Below are positions 21,676 through 33,171 of a DNA stretch of 64,000 bases, one piece after another. The stretch is from positions 139,885,923 to 139,949,922 of the forward strand of contig CM067359.1 of NCBI GenBank assembly GCA_034401795.1. The letters run 5' to 3'. Numbering within the stretch: the first letter of the stretch is position 1; each line of letters begins with the position of its first letter. Position numbers and translations under genes: made by a program. A model generated the notes under the pieces. That model ran no database searches and had not been told where the DNA came from. It saw only the letters and a program-made list of their open reading frames with translations. Source of the DNA: Chaetoderma sp. LZ-2023a (Eukaryota > Mollusca > Caudofoveata > Chaetodermatida > Chaetodermatidae).

Positions 21676-23740
21676 GGTCTGCATCGCTCACCTGGAGCAC
21701 CATCAGTTTTTTCAAAATTGTTGGTGGGTGGTTTAGCAGTCTTTTAAATGAGTTTGTGGACATTTTTGCAAGTGCAATATGGCTGCCAAACACGCTACAT
21801 TTTGATTAGCCCACGGTGCCCATTTTTTTTGATGGATCAACTTCCCGTGAACAAATTTTAATGGCCCAAATTTCGGTCTGATCCCTTCAGCAGTTCTGGA
21901 GGAGTCATTTTCGTGAAAACCAGGTCATCCAAGATGGTCCATTTGGTCAATCAACTCCTCGTGAGCAAACTTGGCTAACCTCTTGGCCTAGATGAAGATT
22001 ACCCAAGTGGTTTCGGAGAAGATTTTTAAAGACATTTCCTGAAATTGGCCGAAATCCAAAATGGCCACTGGGCAAATTGGCCGATCGGGTTCATTTAAAC
22101 AAACTTGGATCCTTATGCCCTATGGATGCTTCCTGCCAAATATAATTGAAATCGGCCTTTGCTTTAGCATGGGAGCTTTTGACGAGAAAATTATGCAAGA
22201 TGGCCGCCAAACCGTTTATCCGACAGTTTCGAAAATTGCAAATTTGAGCTCAGAATACCTAAAAACATATATAGAACTAATTTTAGCCTCAAAATCCATC
22301 AAATAAAAACCTCCAATATGTCTGCCAAACATGCTACATTTTGATTGGCCCACGGCGACCATGTTTTTTTGATGGAGCAACTTCCCTTGAACAAACTTTA
22401 ATGGCCCTTAGTCCCTAATCATATCTCCAAAATTTTGGCCTGATCAATTCAGTGGTTCTGGAGAAGTCGTTTTCGGGAAAACTAGGTCATCCAAGATGGC
22501 TGCCGAACCATTCGGTCAATCAAGTTGTCTTGAACAAACTTGGCTTACCTCTTTGCATAGATGAGGTTTCATAAGTTTTGAATCGATTCCCCAAGCCGTT
22601 TCGGAGAACGAGATATTTAAAGACATTGCTAAAAATTGGCCAAAATCCAAGATGACCACCGGCCAAATTGGCCGATCGGCTCCGTTTCAACAAAGTGAAA
22701 TCTCTATGCCATAAGGATGCTTCCTGCCAAATATAATTCTAATCGGCCCAATAGGTCTCGAGAAGAAATTTTAAATTTCCCATTCCTTTAGTATGGGAGC
22801 TTTTGGCGGGAAAATGATCCAAGATGGCCACCAAACCGTTTATCCGACAGTGTTGAAAGGTGCAAAGTTGAGATCAGAATACCCAAAAATCTATATAAAA
22901 CGAATTTCGGTCTCAAAATCCATCAAATAAGAAAATCCAATATGGCTGCCAAACACACTTTATTTTGATTGATCGCGGCCATGTTTTTTGACGAATCAAC
23001 TTCTCTTGAGCAAACATTAATCGCCCTTAGTTGCTAATTATATATCACAAATTTCGGCCTGATCGCTTCAGCGGTTCTGGGGAAGAAGTTGTTTTTGTGA
23101 AAACTAGGTCATCCAAGATGGCCGCTGAACTGTTTGGTCAATCAAGTTCCCTTGAACAAACCTGATTCAGCGCTTTCCAAGATGGTTGCCAGCCAAATAG
23201 GCAGATCGGGTTCATTTGAAAAAACTTGAATCTCTATGCCTTAAGGATGCTTCATGCCAAATATAATTGAAATCGGCCCAGTAGTTCTCGAGAAGATATT
23301 TTTAATTTCCCATTGCTTTAGTATGGGAGCTTTTGGCGAGAAAATGATCCAAGATGGCCGCCAAACCGTTTATCCGACAGTTTCGAAAATTGCAAATTTG
23401 AGATCAGAATACCTAAAAACCTATATAAAACCAATTTCGGCCACAAAATCCATCAAATAAAAAAATCCAACATGGCCGCCAAACATGCTATATTTTGATT
23501 GGCCCACGGAAACCATGTTTTTTGACGGATCAACTCCTCTCGTGAAAAAATTTTACTGGCCCTTAGTCCCTAATCATATCTGTTAAATTTTGGCCTGATC
23601 CCTTCAGCAGTTCTGGAGGTTATTTTCGCTAAAACTAGGTCAACCAAGATGGCCGGACTAATTGGCCGATCGGCTTCATTTGAACAAACTTCGATCCCTA
23701 TGCCTTAAGGATGCTTCCTGCCATATTAACACCTCATCTC
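21676..23740 (+). mobile_element. Family G tandem-array element, copy 2
   Basis: The head is the same as at 10661 (CGCTCACCTGGAGCACCATC). Roughly three 530-620-bp units follow, each with CCATGTTTTTTGA, CTTGAACAAACTTTAATGGC, GAAAACTAGGTCATCCAAGA, ATGCTTCCTGCCAAATATAA and GCCAAACCGTTTATCCGACA. The tail found at 12340-12430 is missing; the array stops at ATGCTTCCTGCCATATTAAC. Confidence 0.75.
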
Positions 23741-24060
23741 TTAAATATTTCCACACAATATCACTCACAGGAACTCCATTCTTATCATGTGAAGTTCACG
23801 CATATTGGCATATGGTTGCCATGACTACAGAGCCTTGAGACCCTGATAAATCCAGTTGTTCTTGTGCATAAACATGAAATGAATTATTAGGGGGCCAAGC
23901 CAGTGGCTGGCCACCTATCGTTATTGTTGTTTTTTATTTTTTTTATTATTCCACCTTTTTATGTGTTCGCGAATAGCGCAGACAAAAATGCCGATGAAAT
24001 TCAGGCTAGGCATGGCAAGAGGGCCTTATTAGGGCAAACTTTTTCCGTGGGAATGGATAT
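23740..24060. other. Spacer between opposed family G arrays
   Basis: It contains a small hairpin, GGCCAAGCCAGTGGCTGGCC (about 23932), and a T-rich tract. No gene. It may be the head of a further element. Confidence 0.35.
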
Positions 24061-25250
24061 GATTTTCTAGATAGGTTGGCGGCCATCTTGGATTTCTGGA
24101 CAATTTTCCCGCGGGTAAAAAAAATCTCCAGAACCACTGAACGGAATGAGCTGAAATCTTGTCAGAAGCAGCGCAGAGTGGGTCCGTATAAAGTTTGTTC
24201 AAGAGAAGTTAATAGCTCGAAAAACATGGATTTCCGTATGGACCAATCAGCATCAAGCTTTCTGGCGGAATGACCTAGTTTTCGTGAAAACGACTTCTCC
24301 AGAACCACTGAACGAATCCGGCCGAAATTTGGGTAATATGATTAGGCACTGAGGGGCATTACAGTTTCTTCAAGAGAAATTGATACGTCAAAAAAACTGG
24401 CCGCCATCGACCAATCAAAATTCAGCAGATTGGTGGCCATTTTGAATTTTTTTATTTGTTGAAATTTGAAGCCGAAATTGGTTTTACATATGTTTTTGGG
24501 TCTTCTGACTCCAAATTTGCCATTTTTAATACTGTCGGACGAACGGCTTGGAAGCCATCTTGGATCGTTTTCCCGCCAAATTCCCCCATAGTAAAGGAAT
24601 TGGAAATTTTAAATTCCTTCTCCTCGGAAGCCACTGGGTGGATTTCCAATTATATTTTGCAGGAAGCATCGTTAGGTAATAGAGATCTGATTTTGTTCAA
24701 ACAACGCTGGTCGGCATATTATGCTGGTGGCCATTTTGGATTTTGTAGTATTTCCGGAAACGTATTTAAAAATCTCCTCCAAAACCATTTGGCGGATTGA
24801 TTCAAAACTCATGAAATATCATCATGGGGATCCCCTGAACCAAGTTTGTTCAAGGGTATTTGATTGGCTGAAAACTTCGTTGACCATCTTGAATGACCTA
24901 GTTTTCGTGAAAACAACTTCTCCAGACCCGCTGAACGGATCGGGCAGAAATTTGGCTGGTATGATTAGGGCCTGAGGGGCATTACAGTTTGTTCAAGAGA
25001 AATTGATACGTAAAAAAAAATGGCCACCATCGACCAATCAAAATTCAGCATGATTGGTTACCATTTTGGATTTCTTTATTTGTTGAAATTTGAAGCCGAA
25101 GTTGGTTTTAGATAGGTTTTTGGGTCTTCTGATTACAAATTTGCCATTTCAATACTGTCGGACGAACGATTTGGTGGCCATCTTGGATCGTTTTCCTGCA
25201 AAAATTGCCAATACTAAAGCAATTCGAGAATTGAATGGTCTTCTCAAGAA
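24060..25250 (-). mobile_element. Family G array in inverted orientation
   Basis: It has the reverse-complement blocks of the 21676-23740 array: GGCGGCCATCTTGGATTTCT, CGAAAACGACTTCTCCAGAA, CAAATTTGCCATTTTTAATA, TACTGTCGGACGAACGG and CCATCTTGGATCGTTTTCCC. Together with the upstream array it forms a large foldback arrangement in intron 1. Confidence 0.7.
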
Positions 25251-25534
25251 GAACTGGCCTGATTTCATTTATATTATTTTTACTAAGTTGTTGACACACG
25301 ATTGTTTGTTTTTCAAAACCACATTCAATGATGGGTAGACTGGGCGGATAAAGAAGATTCCTACTGTAACCTTCTCACATAATTCAATACAATTGACAGC
25401 ATTAATCCAACTTGATCCAATATAAGGGCTATTTAGGTTCTAAGCCACCTATAAGAGCTGGCTCAGATAAGGTTCTCGTGTTAGCGACAGGGATGTTAGC
25501 CGCCTGGCCCTCGATGCGTCGTCGCTTGCGGCTA

Positions 25535-25535
<1 letters not shown>
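25250..25535. other. Intron 1 sequence near the exon 1 donor, unassigned
   Basis: Nothing recognisable; no exon signals on either strand that fit the gene. Confidence 0.3.

Positions 25536-25577
<42 letters not shown>
25536..25577. repeat. (ATT)n microsatellite, 13-14 units
   Basis: It lies only about 11 bp past the exon 1 donor in the direction of transcription (AAT repeats in the transcript). It extends the ORF artificially past the splice site as poly-Ile. Confidence 0.95.
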
Positions 25578-25588
25578 CATGTACTGAC

Positions 25589-28538
25589 CTGCTTTTGCTG
25601 AGGTAAGCGCCATTTGGCAGACACCACAGTAAAGCTGGGTCATCAACAGATTAATCTCCTTATTTAGATGTTTCTCAATTTGAGGCTGGCTTAGTTCACC
25701 CGTAGTACTAGAAATCAATTCTTCAGTAGCGCCGTCTTCTGGCACCTTATCACCTTTGCCATCTTTTTTGTCCTCTTTTCCTTTCTCTTCCTTCTTGTCA
25801 TTACTTGTATTAGATTTTCCCTCTTCCGATTTGCCTTGTTTTTGCGTTTTACTTTCCGTTTCGGCAGGATCGCTGATTTTACGTTTTGTGCCAGCCTTTT
25901 CAGAGCTTTCACTCGGTTTCTCGTTCTTGCCCTGCTGGCTACCATCTGGTTTACGTTCAGCATGCTCTTGTCCGAACCGATTTCCCCTTTCCTCACCTCG
26001 CCCACGGTTCCTTCCACCGAAATCATCTCCATGGCCTCCGCCACGGCCACCACGCCTATCACCAAAACTTGCCATGCTGTCGTCAAATTTGTCATCAGAA
26101 AACATATCTCTACCTTGCATATTAATATCAAATCCCTCTCTCTGGATTCCTCCTCTCCCTGGCCCTCCATGTCCTCCTCTTGCTCCACGCTGCATTCCCC
26201 GACCACCTCGACCAAAACTGTCATCATCATGACTCATTAGACTAGGGATACCCCCTCTGTTCAAATTACCTTCGTTGTCTTCTGATCCAACATTCCGTCC
26301 ACCATCTCTACCACCACGTCCACCTCTACCACGCTGATCATTTCTACGCCGATCATCATCTCCTTGGTCTCCACCAAATCTCCCACCACGACCTCCTCTG
26401 TTGTCACCTTGGTTACCAGCTCCCTCCTGGTTATCACTAAATCGCCCACCACGACCACCCCTGTTTTCACCTTGGTTGCCACCGCCACGGCCACCCTCCT
26501 GGTTATCACCAAATCTCCCACCACGACTGCCCCTATTGTCCCCCTGGTTACCACCACCACGACCACCATCTTGGTTATCACCAGATCTCCCACCACGACC
26601 ACCCTTGTTGTCACCCTGGTTACCACCACCACGACCACCATCTTGGTTATCACCAAATCTCCCACCACGACTGCCCCTGTTGTCTCCCTGGTTACCACCA
26701 AAGCGCCCACCATCCTGGTTATCACCAAATCTCCCACCACGACCACCCCTGTTGTCACCTTGGTTACCACTGAAACGACCCCCATCCCTATCACCACCAA
26801 AACGACCACCATCTTGATTTCTATCTCCTCGACCACCCCTATTGCCACCAGAATTCCTATCCCTGTTATTGCCAAAATTATCACGATTCCCATACTTATT
26901 GTCTTGATATCCACCGCCACCTTGGTCAGGTTTACCGAAACCCTGGTTTGAGTCGGTGCTAAACACACTTTGGTTCTGCTCATTTGGATTTCCACCAAAT
27001 CCACCTCCACTACTGCCCTGATTTGATTGGTTGAAACCAGGAGCTGCACCACCATCACTAAAACCACTGCCACCCTGTTGCTGGTTTCCATACCCTCCTT
27101 GATTATTACCACTGAAACCCTGGTTTGGACCATAACCACCCATATTGGCATTATTTCCAAAGTTTCCACTATTGTCCGCTCCGCCAGCCATTGAATTACC
27201 GGAATTGGGAGGGTAATTCTGATTGTACCCATAACCAGTTTGTCCACTGTTTGTGCTGTCAGTCACACCAGGCTGCTGTTGTTGGTTCCAGCTATTGTAT
27301 CCGCTGTTATAACCAGCTTGCTGCTGAGGCTGTCCGCTATTGTACCCACCCTGTTGTGGTTGCTGCTGTTGCTGATTCCAGGTCTGGTTACCGTAGCTAT
27401 CCGTAGTGCCGCCAGTACCAGCAGCGCTGCCATATCCTGCTTGATAACCGCTACCAGAATCTGTATTAGGTGTTTGTTGGTATCCTGTCTGTGCCTGACT
27501 GCCAGCAGTAGGCCACTGCTGCCCATAACCTTGCTGCTGCTGTGCTTGTTGACCTTGATTATTATAAACCCCGCTCTGGTCAGTTGCTGAATAACCAGCG
27601 CTCTGCACGGTACTGCCATATCCTGTTTGTCCAGATGACATATTGCTAGTGTTGCCATAGTAACCACTCTGGTTCGACCCTGGTTGTTGTTGTTGCTGTT
27701 GTTGACCTTGCTGAGATGGGTCTTGTTTGGTATCGCCGTAGTAACCAGTCTGTGGAGTAGTTGGTGTTTGCTGCTGTGTTGGATTAGATGGATCTTGTGC
27801 TTGGTAGCCATACGAACCCGTATTGCTAGTATTATAGCCTTGACCAGCAATTGCAGGTGTTGCTGTAGCAGTATTACCCGTGCTCGCTGTTGGTGTAGCG
27901 GGTGTTTGCCCCGCTGCTGGAGCAGTAGCCAAGCCTGGCTGGTTATAATAGTTAGACCACTGAGCATATAACTGATAATATTGTTCGTATGTTTGTGCAC
28001 TGGTTGCAGGATTTGCCTGTGCTGTCTGCCCTTTATTAGAAGCATCCAACGGCGTCTGTGATGCCCCGTATGCTGCTACTGGGGCTGTCCCAGAGGCTTG
28101 TTGTGTCTGTCCTGCGGTACCATAAGCAGCTGTTTGATCAGCGGAATAGCCGCTGCTATTATACGCCTGCTGACCAGACCCAGCACCAGAACTCCCTGCA
28201 GCAGCACTATTTACAGCACCAGTATAATAGTTATCTGTGCTCCCAGTTCCAGTTTGATTGGTTCCATAGCCAGTAGTTGCCCCCGTGTTATATCCAGTCA
28301 TTCCACCATAACCGGTTGTGCCAGTTGTGTTGTAACCAGTGGTCCCTCCTGCTGTATTATAACTAGTGTTGCTGGTTGTGTAGCCAGTCGTACTGGTGCT
28401 ATATGCGGCGGTTGCGTCACCTGATGCTGCTGCTGCACCTGTGTTGTAAGGCACGGCAGTAGCTGTATCAGTACTGGCTGCTTGCTGTTGCTGTTGATTT
28501 GGCCAAGCAGAATAATTATAACCAGTGTTCGTAGCCAT
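25589..28538 (-). CDS. Exon 1 of a prion-like, RGG-rich RNA-binding protein with JAZ/U1-like zinc fingers
   Basis: The start is ATG at 28536-28538 in an excellent context (TCACCATGG). The ORF runs further upstream in frame but only to a GTG, so this ATG (MATNTGYNYSAW...) is chosen. The exon gives 983 codons plus one base and ends at a strong donor, GCAG|GTCAGT. Regions: residues 1 to about 545 are Gly/Tyr/Gln/Ser/Thr/Asn-rich with many GY and poly-Gln runs, like the FUS/EWS/TAF15 low-complexity domain. Residues about 550-760 are RGG boxes, including about six copies of a ~24-residue GGRFGDNQ/GGNQGDNRG repeat. Two more RGG clusters lie at about 772-855. Residues about 863-940 are Lys/Glu-rich with KRKIS as a possible nuclear signal. 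The first half of a zinc finger (CGVC, C971/C974) ends the exon. The product is likely nuclear and RNA-binding, able to form condensates (inferred from composition). No RRM is seen, unlike FET proteins. The orthologue is not recognised. Confidence 0.93.
26390..26830 (-). repeat. 72-bp coding minisatellite within exon 1 (RGG repeats)
   Basis: The DNA CCACCACGACCACC and TGGTTATCACCAAATCT recur about every 72 bp, six times. Each encodes about 24 residues of the GGRFGDNQDGG / GNQGDNRGGR type. One copy (GAGNQGDN, near 26410) is shorter. The repeat keeps frame, and it also creates long open shadows on the opposite strand that are not genes. Confidence 0.85.
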
Positions 28539-28680
28539 GGTGATATGAAGCTGATGATAGACAGGTATCAGGTTTTTTACACAGTGCAACACTAACGGTG
28601 TGTGATGTCGGTGTAATGTCGGTTACAATTGAAGTTCTTATTACGCCGTTAAAAACGTCTCGTCACTTGTCACACGAAAT
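28539..28680 (-). promoter_or_regulatory. Probable 5' UTR, beginning at a splice acceptor
   Basis: On the minus strand TATTCTTTTGATCTTGCAG ends at 28681, an acceptor-like sequence with a good pyrimidine tract. From there to the start codon (142 bases) there is no ATG. This suggests a leader exon further upstream (above 28.7 kb), which I could not find. If the acceptor is not used, this stretch is simply 5' UTR/promoter. No TATA box is evident. Confidence 0.45.
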
Positions 28681-28755
28681 CTGCAAGATCAAAAGAATAT
28701 TAGTTTTTTTACCTACTGAACACTACAGAGATGATGTAGATAAATGTAAGACAAA

Positions 28756-29242
28756 TTAACTCTTTAGACCTTTTAATTGTTAGGATGTCAAGAAAATTCA
28801 AATTTTTGCAGAGTGATATGTCTATTTGCAGGTCAAGAGAAAACTATTTTTTAAAGTATATAACTTGAATGATTGGCTGTTATCGAGCCTGTTATTTAAC
28901 TGGAGCAATTTCAAAAATAGTCTTCTCTTGGCTTCCAAATTGACATTTCTTAAGACCAGTACAGAAGTCGGTTTGAGTCGACATTCAAAAAACAAATATT
29001 TCAATCTTTATGACACATTCTGACTATTAACCCTTTAATGCTCAAATTTGCTTAAGAAAATGGAAAATGTTCATTTACAGAGATAGGTGATTATTTTTTA
29101 AAAGTTACCACTGGAATGACTGTTCCGGATATTGCGCCAGTGACTCCAGGGATAAATTTTCAAACTTCTTTCATTCTACAAATGGTCAATTCTCAAGACC
29201 ACTCATAGGCAGTTTTGGTCAGCTTGAGCGATAAAGGGTCAG
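28756..29242. mobile_element. Two adjacent family A elements, TTAA-bounded
   Basis: The first starts TTAACTCTTTAGACC at 28756; the second starts TTAACCCTTTAATGCTC at 29027. Shared blocks are TGTCTATTTGCAGGTCAAGA, AATAGTCTTCTCTTGG, GTTACCACTGGAATGACTG and TCTCAAGACCACT. The second ends at GATAAAGGGTC. Confidence 0.7.
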
Positions 29243-29319
29243 ACGATTAATACGTCTAAAAGACATGTATGGCAGATGCTTGGAGCTAACAGATTAATGG
29301 TCAAACAACTATGAACCAC

Positions 29320-29525
29320 TTAACCCTTAGCACTCTGATGTGAAAACTAATTTTTCTAATTAAATTAAAATATGAACTAGTCTTCATTTTTCAACAAATT
29401 TGGTGGGAGATGGTGGCATCATAGACAGCAACATCTCCCACCAAAATTGTTGAAAATGTACATCAGTTTATTTGCTATTGACACAGTAAAAGATAGAATA
29501 TTGATATCAGAGTGGCAAGGGTTAA
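29320..29525. mobile_element. Palindromic TTAA element, family B copy 1
   Basis: It runs TTAACCCTTAGCACTCTGAT to ATCAGAGTGGCAAGGGTTAA with perfect TTAA at both borders. An inner hairpin has TTTTTCAACAAATTTGGTGG and its complement. Four copies in the window share the same ends. Confidence 0.85.
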
Positions 29526-29539
29526 AAATGACGTCTCCA

Positions 29540-29835
29540 TTGGCCTTGAGAAATGGTCAAATTGCAGAGATTATTTTTGATAATTTACCATTGGAATAAC
29601 TGAATCCGCTATTCCAGAGGTACAATTTCAGAAATAATCTGAATGGACATTTTCTCTGATCAAATTGAAATTTTCTTGACCATTTTGGACCATTAAAAGG
29701 TTAAATTAATTTCAAAATGTTCAAGTTTTCCAGCATGATAACATTGTAGTTTTGAAGATTTACAACTGGAACGACTGGTTCAGTTATCGAACCATTCACT
29801 CCCGTAGTAAATTTTCAAACAGTCTTCTCTGTCAC
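29540..29835. mobile_element. Family A fragments
   Basis: ACCATTGGAATAACTGAAT / TATTCCAGAGGTACAATTTC palindrome and TTGACCATTTTGGACCATTA, then a second arm pair at 29760-29830 (GAACGACTGGTTCAGTTATC). Confidence 0.6.
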
Positions 29836-29989
29836 AACCCTGTAAATAAAAGGAAAACAAAACAATTTATGTTATTTGGATACATACATGTAGTATTAGA
29901 CTGTACATATATAAGCATTGCATGAAACAAAGCTACGGTTACACATAAGTCGCATTGTATAAATTTCCCATAGTTTGGAAACAATTCTT

Positions 29990-30230
29990 AAAACCTGGAC
30001 TTGAAGCAGATTGAAACCAATTTTCAACAAACTACAGAATGATGTTCGAGACTGATTTTCAAGAGGGCCACCATCTAGCCACATTGGATTTTATATTTTA
30101 TTTAATTGTTACAGTAATCTTTCTCAAATCACAGCTAAGGGATTCTCAAAGTGTAGCATAAATCGCTTAAAGCTACAAAGAGTTAAAGCAGACAGAAACT
30201 GATTTTCATAATGGCAGCTATATTCAATTT
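29990..30230. repeat. Two degenerate TTTTCAAGATGGC-type array units
   Basis: GATTTTCAAGAGGGCCACC and GATTTTCATAATGGCAGC recur about 150 bp apart with intervening AACAGACTGAAACC-like sequence. A remnant of an F/G-like array. Confidence 0.4.
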
Positions 30231-30494
30231 AGCATTCGTGTACATCTTGACAGTGGACAGCCCGATACCACACCCATATTTCCATTGTTCTGAATCAGGA
30301 AGTCAGACACAGATTTTCAGCATCGACGGTTGCCTCAAACTTCCATTTTCAATTTTAGACTGCATCCTGATTTGGGCATGGAAGATGTTATTGGTTAGTT
30401 GGCCTACGGTGTATATTAAATCCCTTATTTCTAGGTCTAATTCAAGCCCTACATGTACATCTACATGTAGGCTGGCTTTATTGTCACTCAAAGG

Positions 30495-30880
30495 ATGAAT
30501 CCACTGCTATAACCCGCCCATCTCTAGGTAAGCTCCACCCACTTTGCCCGTGCTGGTATCTATCAGCCACTGCACTCATCGAATCTCAATTTAAAAAAAC
30601 CTATACAGGTACATGTACGCTGTTGAATATTTTGAAACTATTTTGTCTGGGCACTGCTGCCTACATATGGCAGCAACAGCGCCCCGTCAAATTAGTTTCA
30701 AAATATTCAAAAGAATATTTAATAAATATTAAAGACATACAATTAGTACAACTTGATGGCCGACTAAGCATTTTTGTCAGACTTGGTTACATCATTCATA
30801 TCATAACGTAATTGATTACACCAACAGCCTACATGTGACGTTTGTGATTATGACGTCATACATGAATGATTGATCGATAA
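30495..30880 (+). mobile_element. Hairpin family C, copy 1
   Basis: It has CCATCTCTAGGTAAGCTCCACCC upstream, then the hairpin GTTGAATATTTTGAAACTA ... TAGTTTCAAAATATTCAA around a GCAGCAACAGCG/CTGCTGC core. Downstream are AAAGACATACAATTAGTACA and GATTATGACGTCATACATGA. Eight copies in the window share the order. Upstream GGTTCGATCGATC in some copies recalls a tRNA B-box, so a SINE origin is possible but weak. Confidence 0.65.
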
Positions 30881-31039
30881 AACTGGATTCCTCTATTACG
30901 CTATTACAGATAACTTCCCCAGTTTTACACTGGCACCCATTTATAACCCTGAATAGAGTGAAGAGTAAAGAAGATTACCTATTGTTTCTCAATAGCGAGA
31001 TACAAGTAGTCACGCAGACACAAACCAGGATCACACCTG

Positions 31040-31380
31040 TTAACCCTTTAATGGTCATACCAGCCAAAACAAGCCTCTGCCATGGTATTGTGGAATGTTC
31101 ATTCACAAGCCAAGAGTACAATTTTTGAAAATTTACCACTGGAATGTGGACATTTAATAAGAAATTATTTAAAGTATTTTGACCAAATTTGACCATTAAA
31201 GGGTTAATATTCACGGTGGACAAAAATGCCTTCTGCAGGTCCAGAGAAATGTCCATTTGCAGATCAAGACATTTTAAAATTTACCACTGGAAGGACTGGC
31301 TCGATAAAGGAGCCAGTTATTTCAGTGATAAATTTTCAAAATACTATTCTGTTGGCCTCCAAATGGTTATTTTCTATGAG
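31040..31380. mobile_element. Two family A elements sharing a TTAA
   Basis: The first runs 31040-31207: TTAACCCTTTAATGGTCAT to TTGACCATTAAAGGGTTAA, a 168-bp element with complementary ends and TTAA at both borders. The second begins at the shared TTAA (31204-31207) and carries TCCATTTGCAGATCAAGA and GGAAGGACTGGCTCGATAAA. Confidence 0.75.
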
Positions 31381-31439
31381 AAAGCTCAAACTATTGAGCC
31401 ACTGTCGCTTAAAAAAAGGGGTCCATTTCTAGCTTTGCT

Positions 31440-31700
31440 GTGCCCATTTCTAATTAAACTCCGCCAATGTTTTGCGCCTGTTGCGATTGATTTATATACG
31501 TTGAACCCTCAATTCCCAGAATCTCACATTCAAATTAACCATACACGTAAGTTGTTGAATAGTTTGAAACTAATTTGACTGGGTGTTGTTGCTGTTATTT
31601 GATGGATTTTTCAATGTTCATGATGTAGCTAGATACATCATAATGATTGTGCCATCAGCCTACATGTGACGTAATTGATTATGAACACTTGAGTGACACA
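31440..31700 (+). mobile_element. Hairpin family C, copy 2 (partial)
   Basis: TTGAACCCTCAATTCCCAGA, CACGTAAGTTGTTGAATAGT, TTTGACTGGGTGTTGTTGCT and ACGTAATTGATTATGA in order. The right hairpin arm is lost. Confidence 0.5.
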
Positions 31701-31989
31701 TGGGATCACTCCATTCAGAAAGCGATCTTCCAAGCATCACTTATCACCGTAATGGTCAAGCCCGCCAATCAGGCCTTTGCAGTGATCTTAGTCGATTTGA
31801 GGAACAAGAGAATATTTTTGAAAATCTGGACTGACCGGCTCACGCTTCTCGAGGCATGCATATGGATATTTACGTAGCAACAATTTAAATTTTCTTGATA
31901 AATTTTTAATCCTTATATCATAAAATGGCTAACAGATTTCAAGTTTTGACTCTTGAGTAAAGCTACGATATATCAAATGAAAATCAATT

Positions 31990-32225
31990 TTCAAGATGGC
32001 TTTCCGGTGGCCATATTAGATTTTGCAAGTAAATTTGGAATTTGAAAGGGGATTATCGGTCGTTCCACATGCAATTCATTGCCAAAGGCTTGTAGAATTT
32101 GACAATTGGAATCCTTCATTGTGTTAAAATTTGTGCCAAATAGGATAAGAGTTTTTTTAGAGACACTTCCAGACACACAGATAGACTATCGCAATATCCT
32201 TTTGTCCTTATGGGGTGAAAGTAAA
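31990..32225 (+). repeat. Fragment of a mobile array unit with tail
   Basis: TTTTCAAGATGGCTTTCCGG, GTGTTAAAATTTGTGCCAAA, TTTTTTAGAGACACTTCCAG and a tail ATAGACTATCGCAATATCCT. The same blocks recur at 33370-33600 and 46540-46840. Confidence 0.5.
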
Positions 32226-32824
32226 AATTCAAAAACGACTCAGGATCTGTAAACGAACATTTCTCGAAACCCAGTTTTGGCCCGCTTGACCATTAAAGGA
32301 CTAAGCTATGAACAGACAGCTCAGCTCATCTTGGTGGCCTGTAGTTCAATAATTTATTGCCGCCAATCCGGCTTTCTTTTTGTACAGGGAGTACAGATTT
32401 TCGCCAAACAAGACATGTACATAAACATGTATATTCTAAACAAGCGGCACAAAAGGCATGTATCACTTACAGGCTACATCAGTATTTGAATCAGGCACAT
32501 GGAAAACATGAAAATTTTGATTGGATATATTACAAATAGTTCTGTACAAAGCATAAAAATCTGTTTTTCAAACGTGACAATTTTGACAAGCAAGAGTATT
32601 TAGTATTTACGTCAGAAATGAAGGAATTTGGGTACACAAGGTTCGTACTCGCTTTGCAATGCTAAAGTCAATGACTTCCATGAAAGACCACAATCAAAAT
32701 TTCAAAATTCCATGACTTATAGGGTAAATACTTCAATTTCTGACAATGTTTTAAACTGTTTTAGTTCCTCAGATACCAATTTTATGAAATGTCATGGGGT
32801 CCCAGAAAGTCAGGCAAAACTTGT

Positions 32825-33130
32825 TTTTGGAGCACATGGTCTTAAATGTCAATTTGCAGGTTGGAGATTTTATCATTGAAATTACGACAACAGTAACTGA
32901 GACAGTCACTGAAATGATCAATTTTCAAAAATAGTCTCTGGTCTGCAACTGGACATTCACTAACATTTAACTTTTCCTGACAAATCTTGGTCTTAAGAAA
33001 TGTCAATTTGCAGGTTATGAGGACTTTTTTTAATTTTATCATTGAAATTACTACGACAATAACTGAGCGTGTCACTGAAATGATAAATTTTCAAAAAATC
33101 TCTGGTCTGCAACTGGACATTCACAAACAT
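32825..33130. mobile_element. Two diverged family A copies in tandem
   Basis: TGTCAATTTGCAGGTT, TTTATCATTGAAATTAC, CACTGAAATGAT and TCTGGTCTGCAACTGGACAT occur twice, about 170 bp apart. Confidence 0.6.
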
Positions 33131-33171
33131 CTTACTTTTAGTGACACATCTTGACATTATGTACTTTTAAA

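Noticed and set aside
26261..27247. Long minus- and plus-strand ORFs overlapping exon 1 (Val/Thr-rich, Pro/Ser-rich)
   Set aside because: Shadows of the in-frame 72-bp RGG repeats and Gln/Gly-rich codons in other frames.
28539..28592. Extension of the big ORF 18 codons upstream of MATN
   Set aside because: The upstream start would be GTG, not ATG, and the ATG at 28538 has an ideal context.
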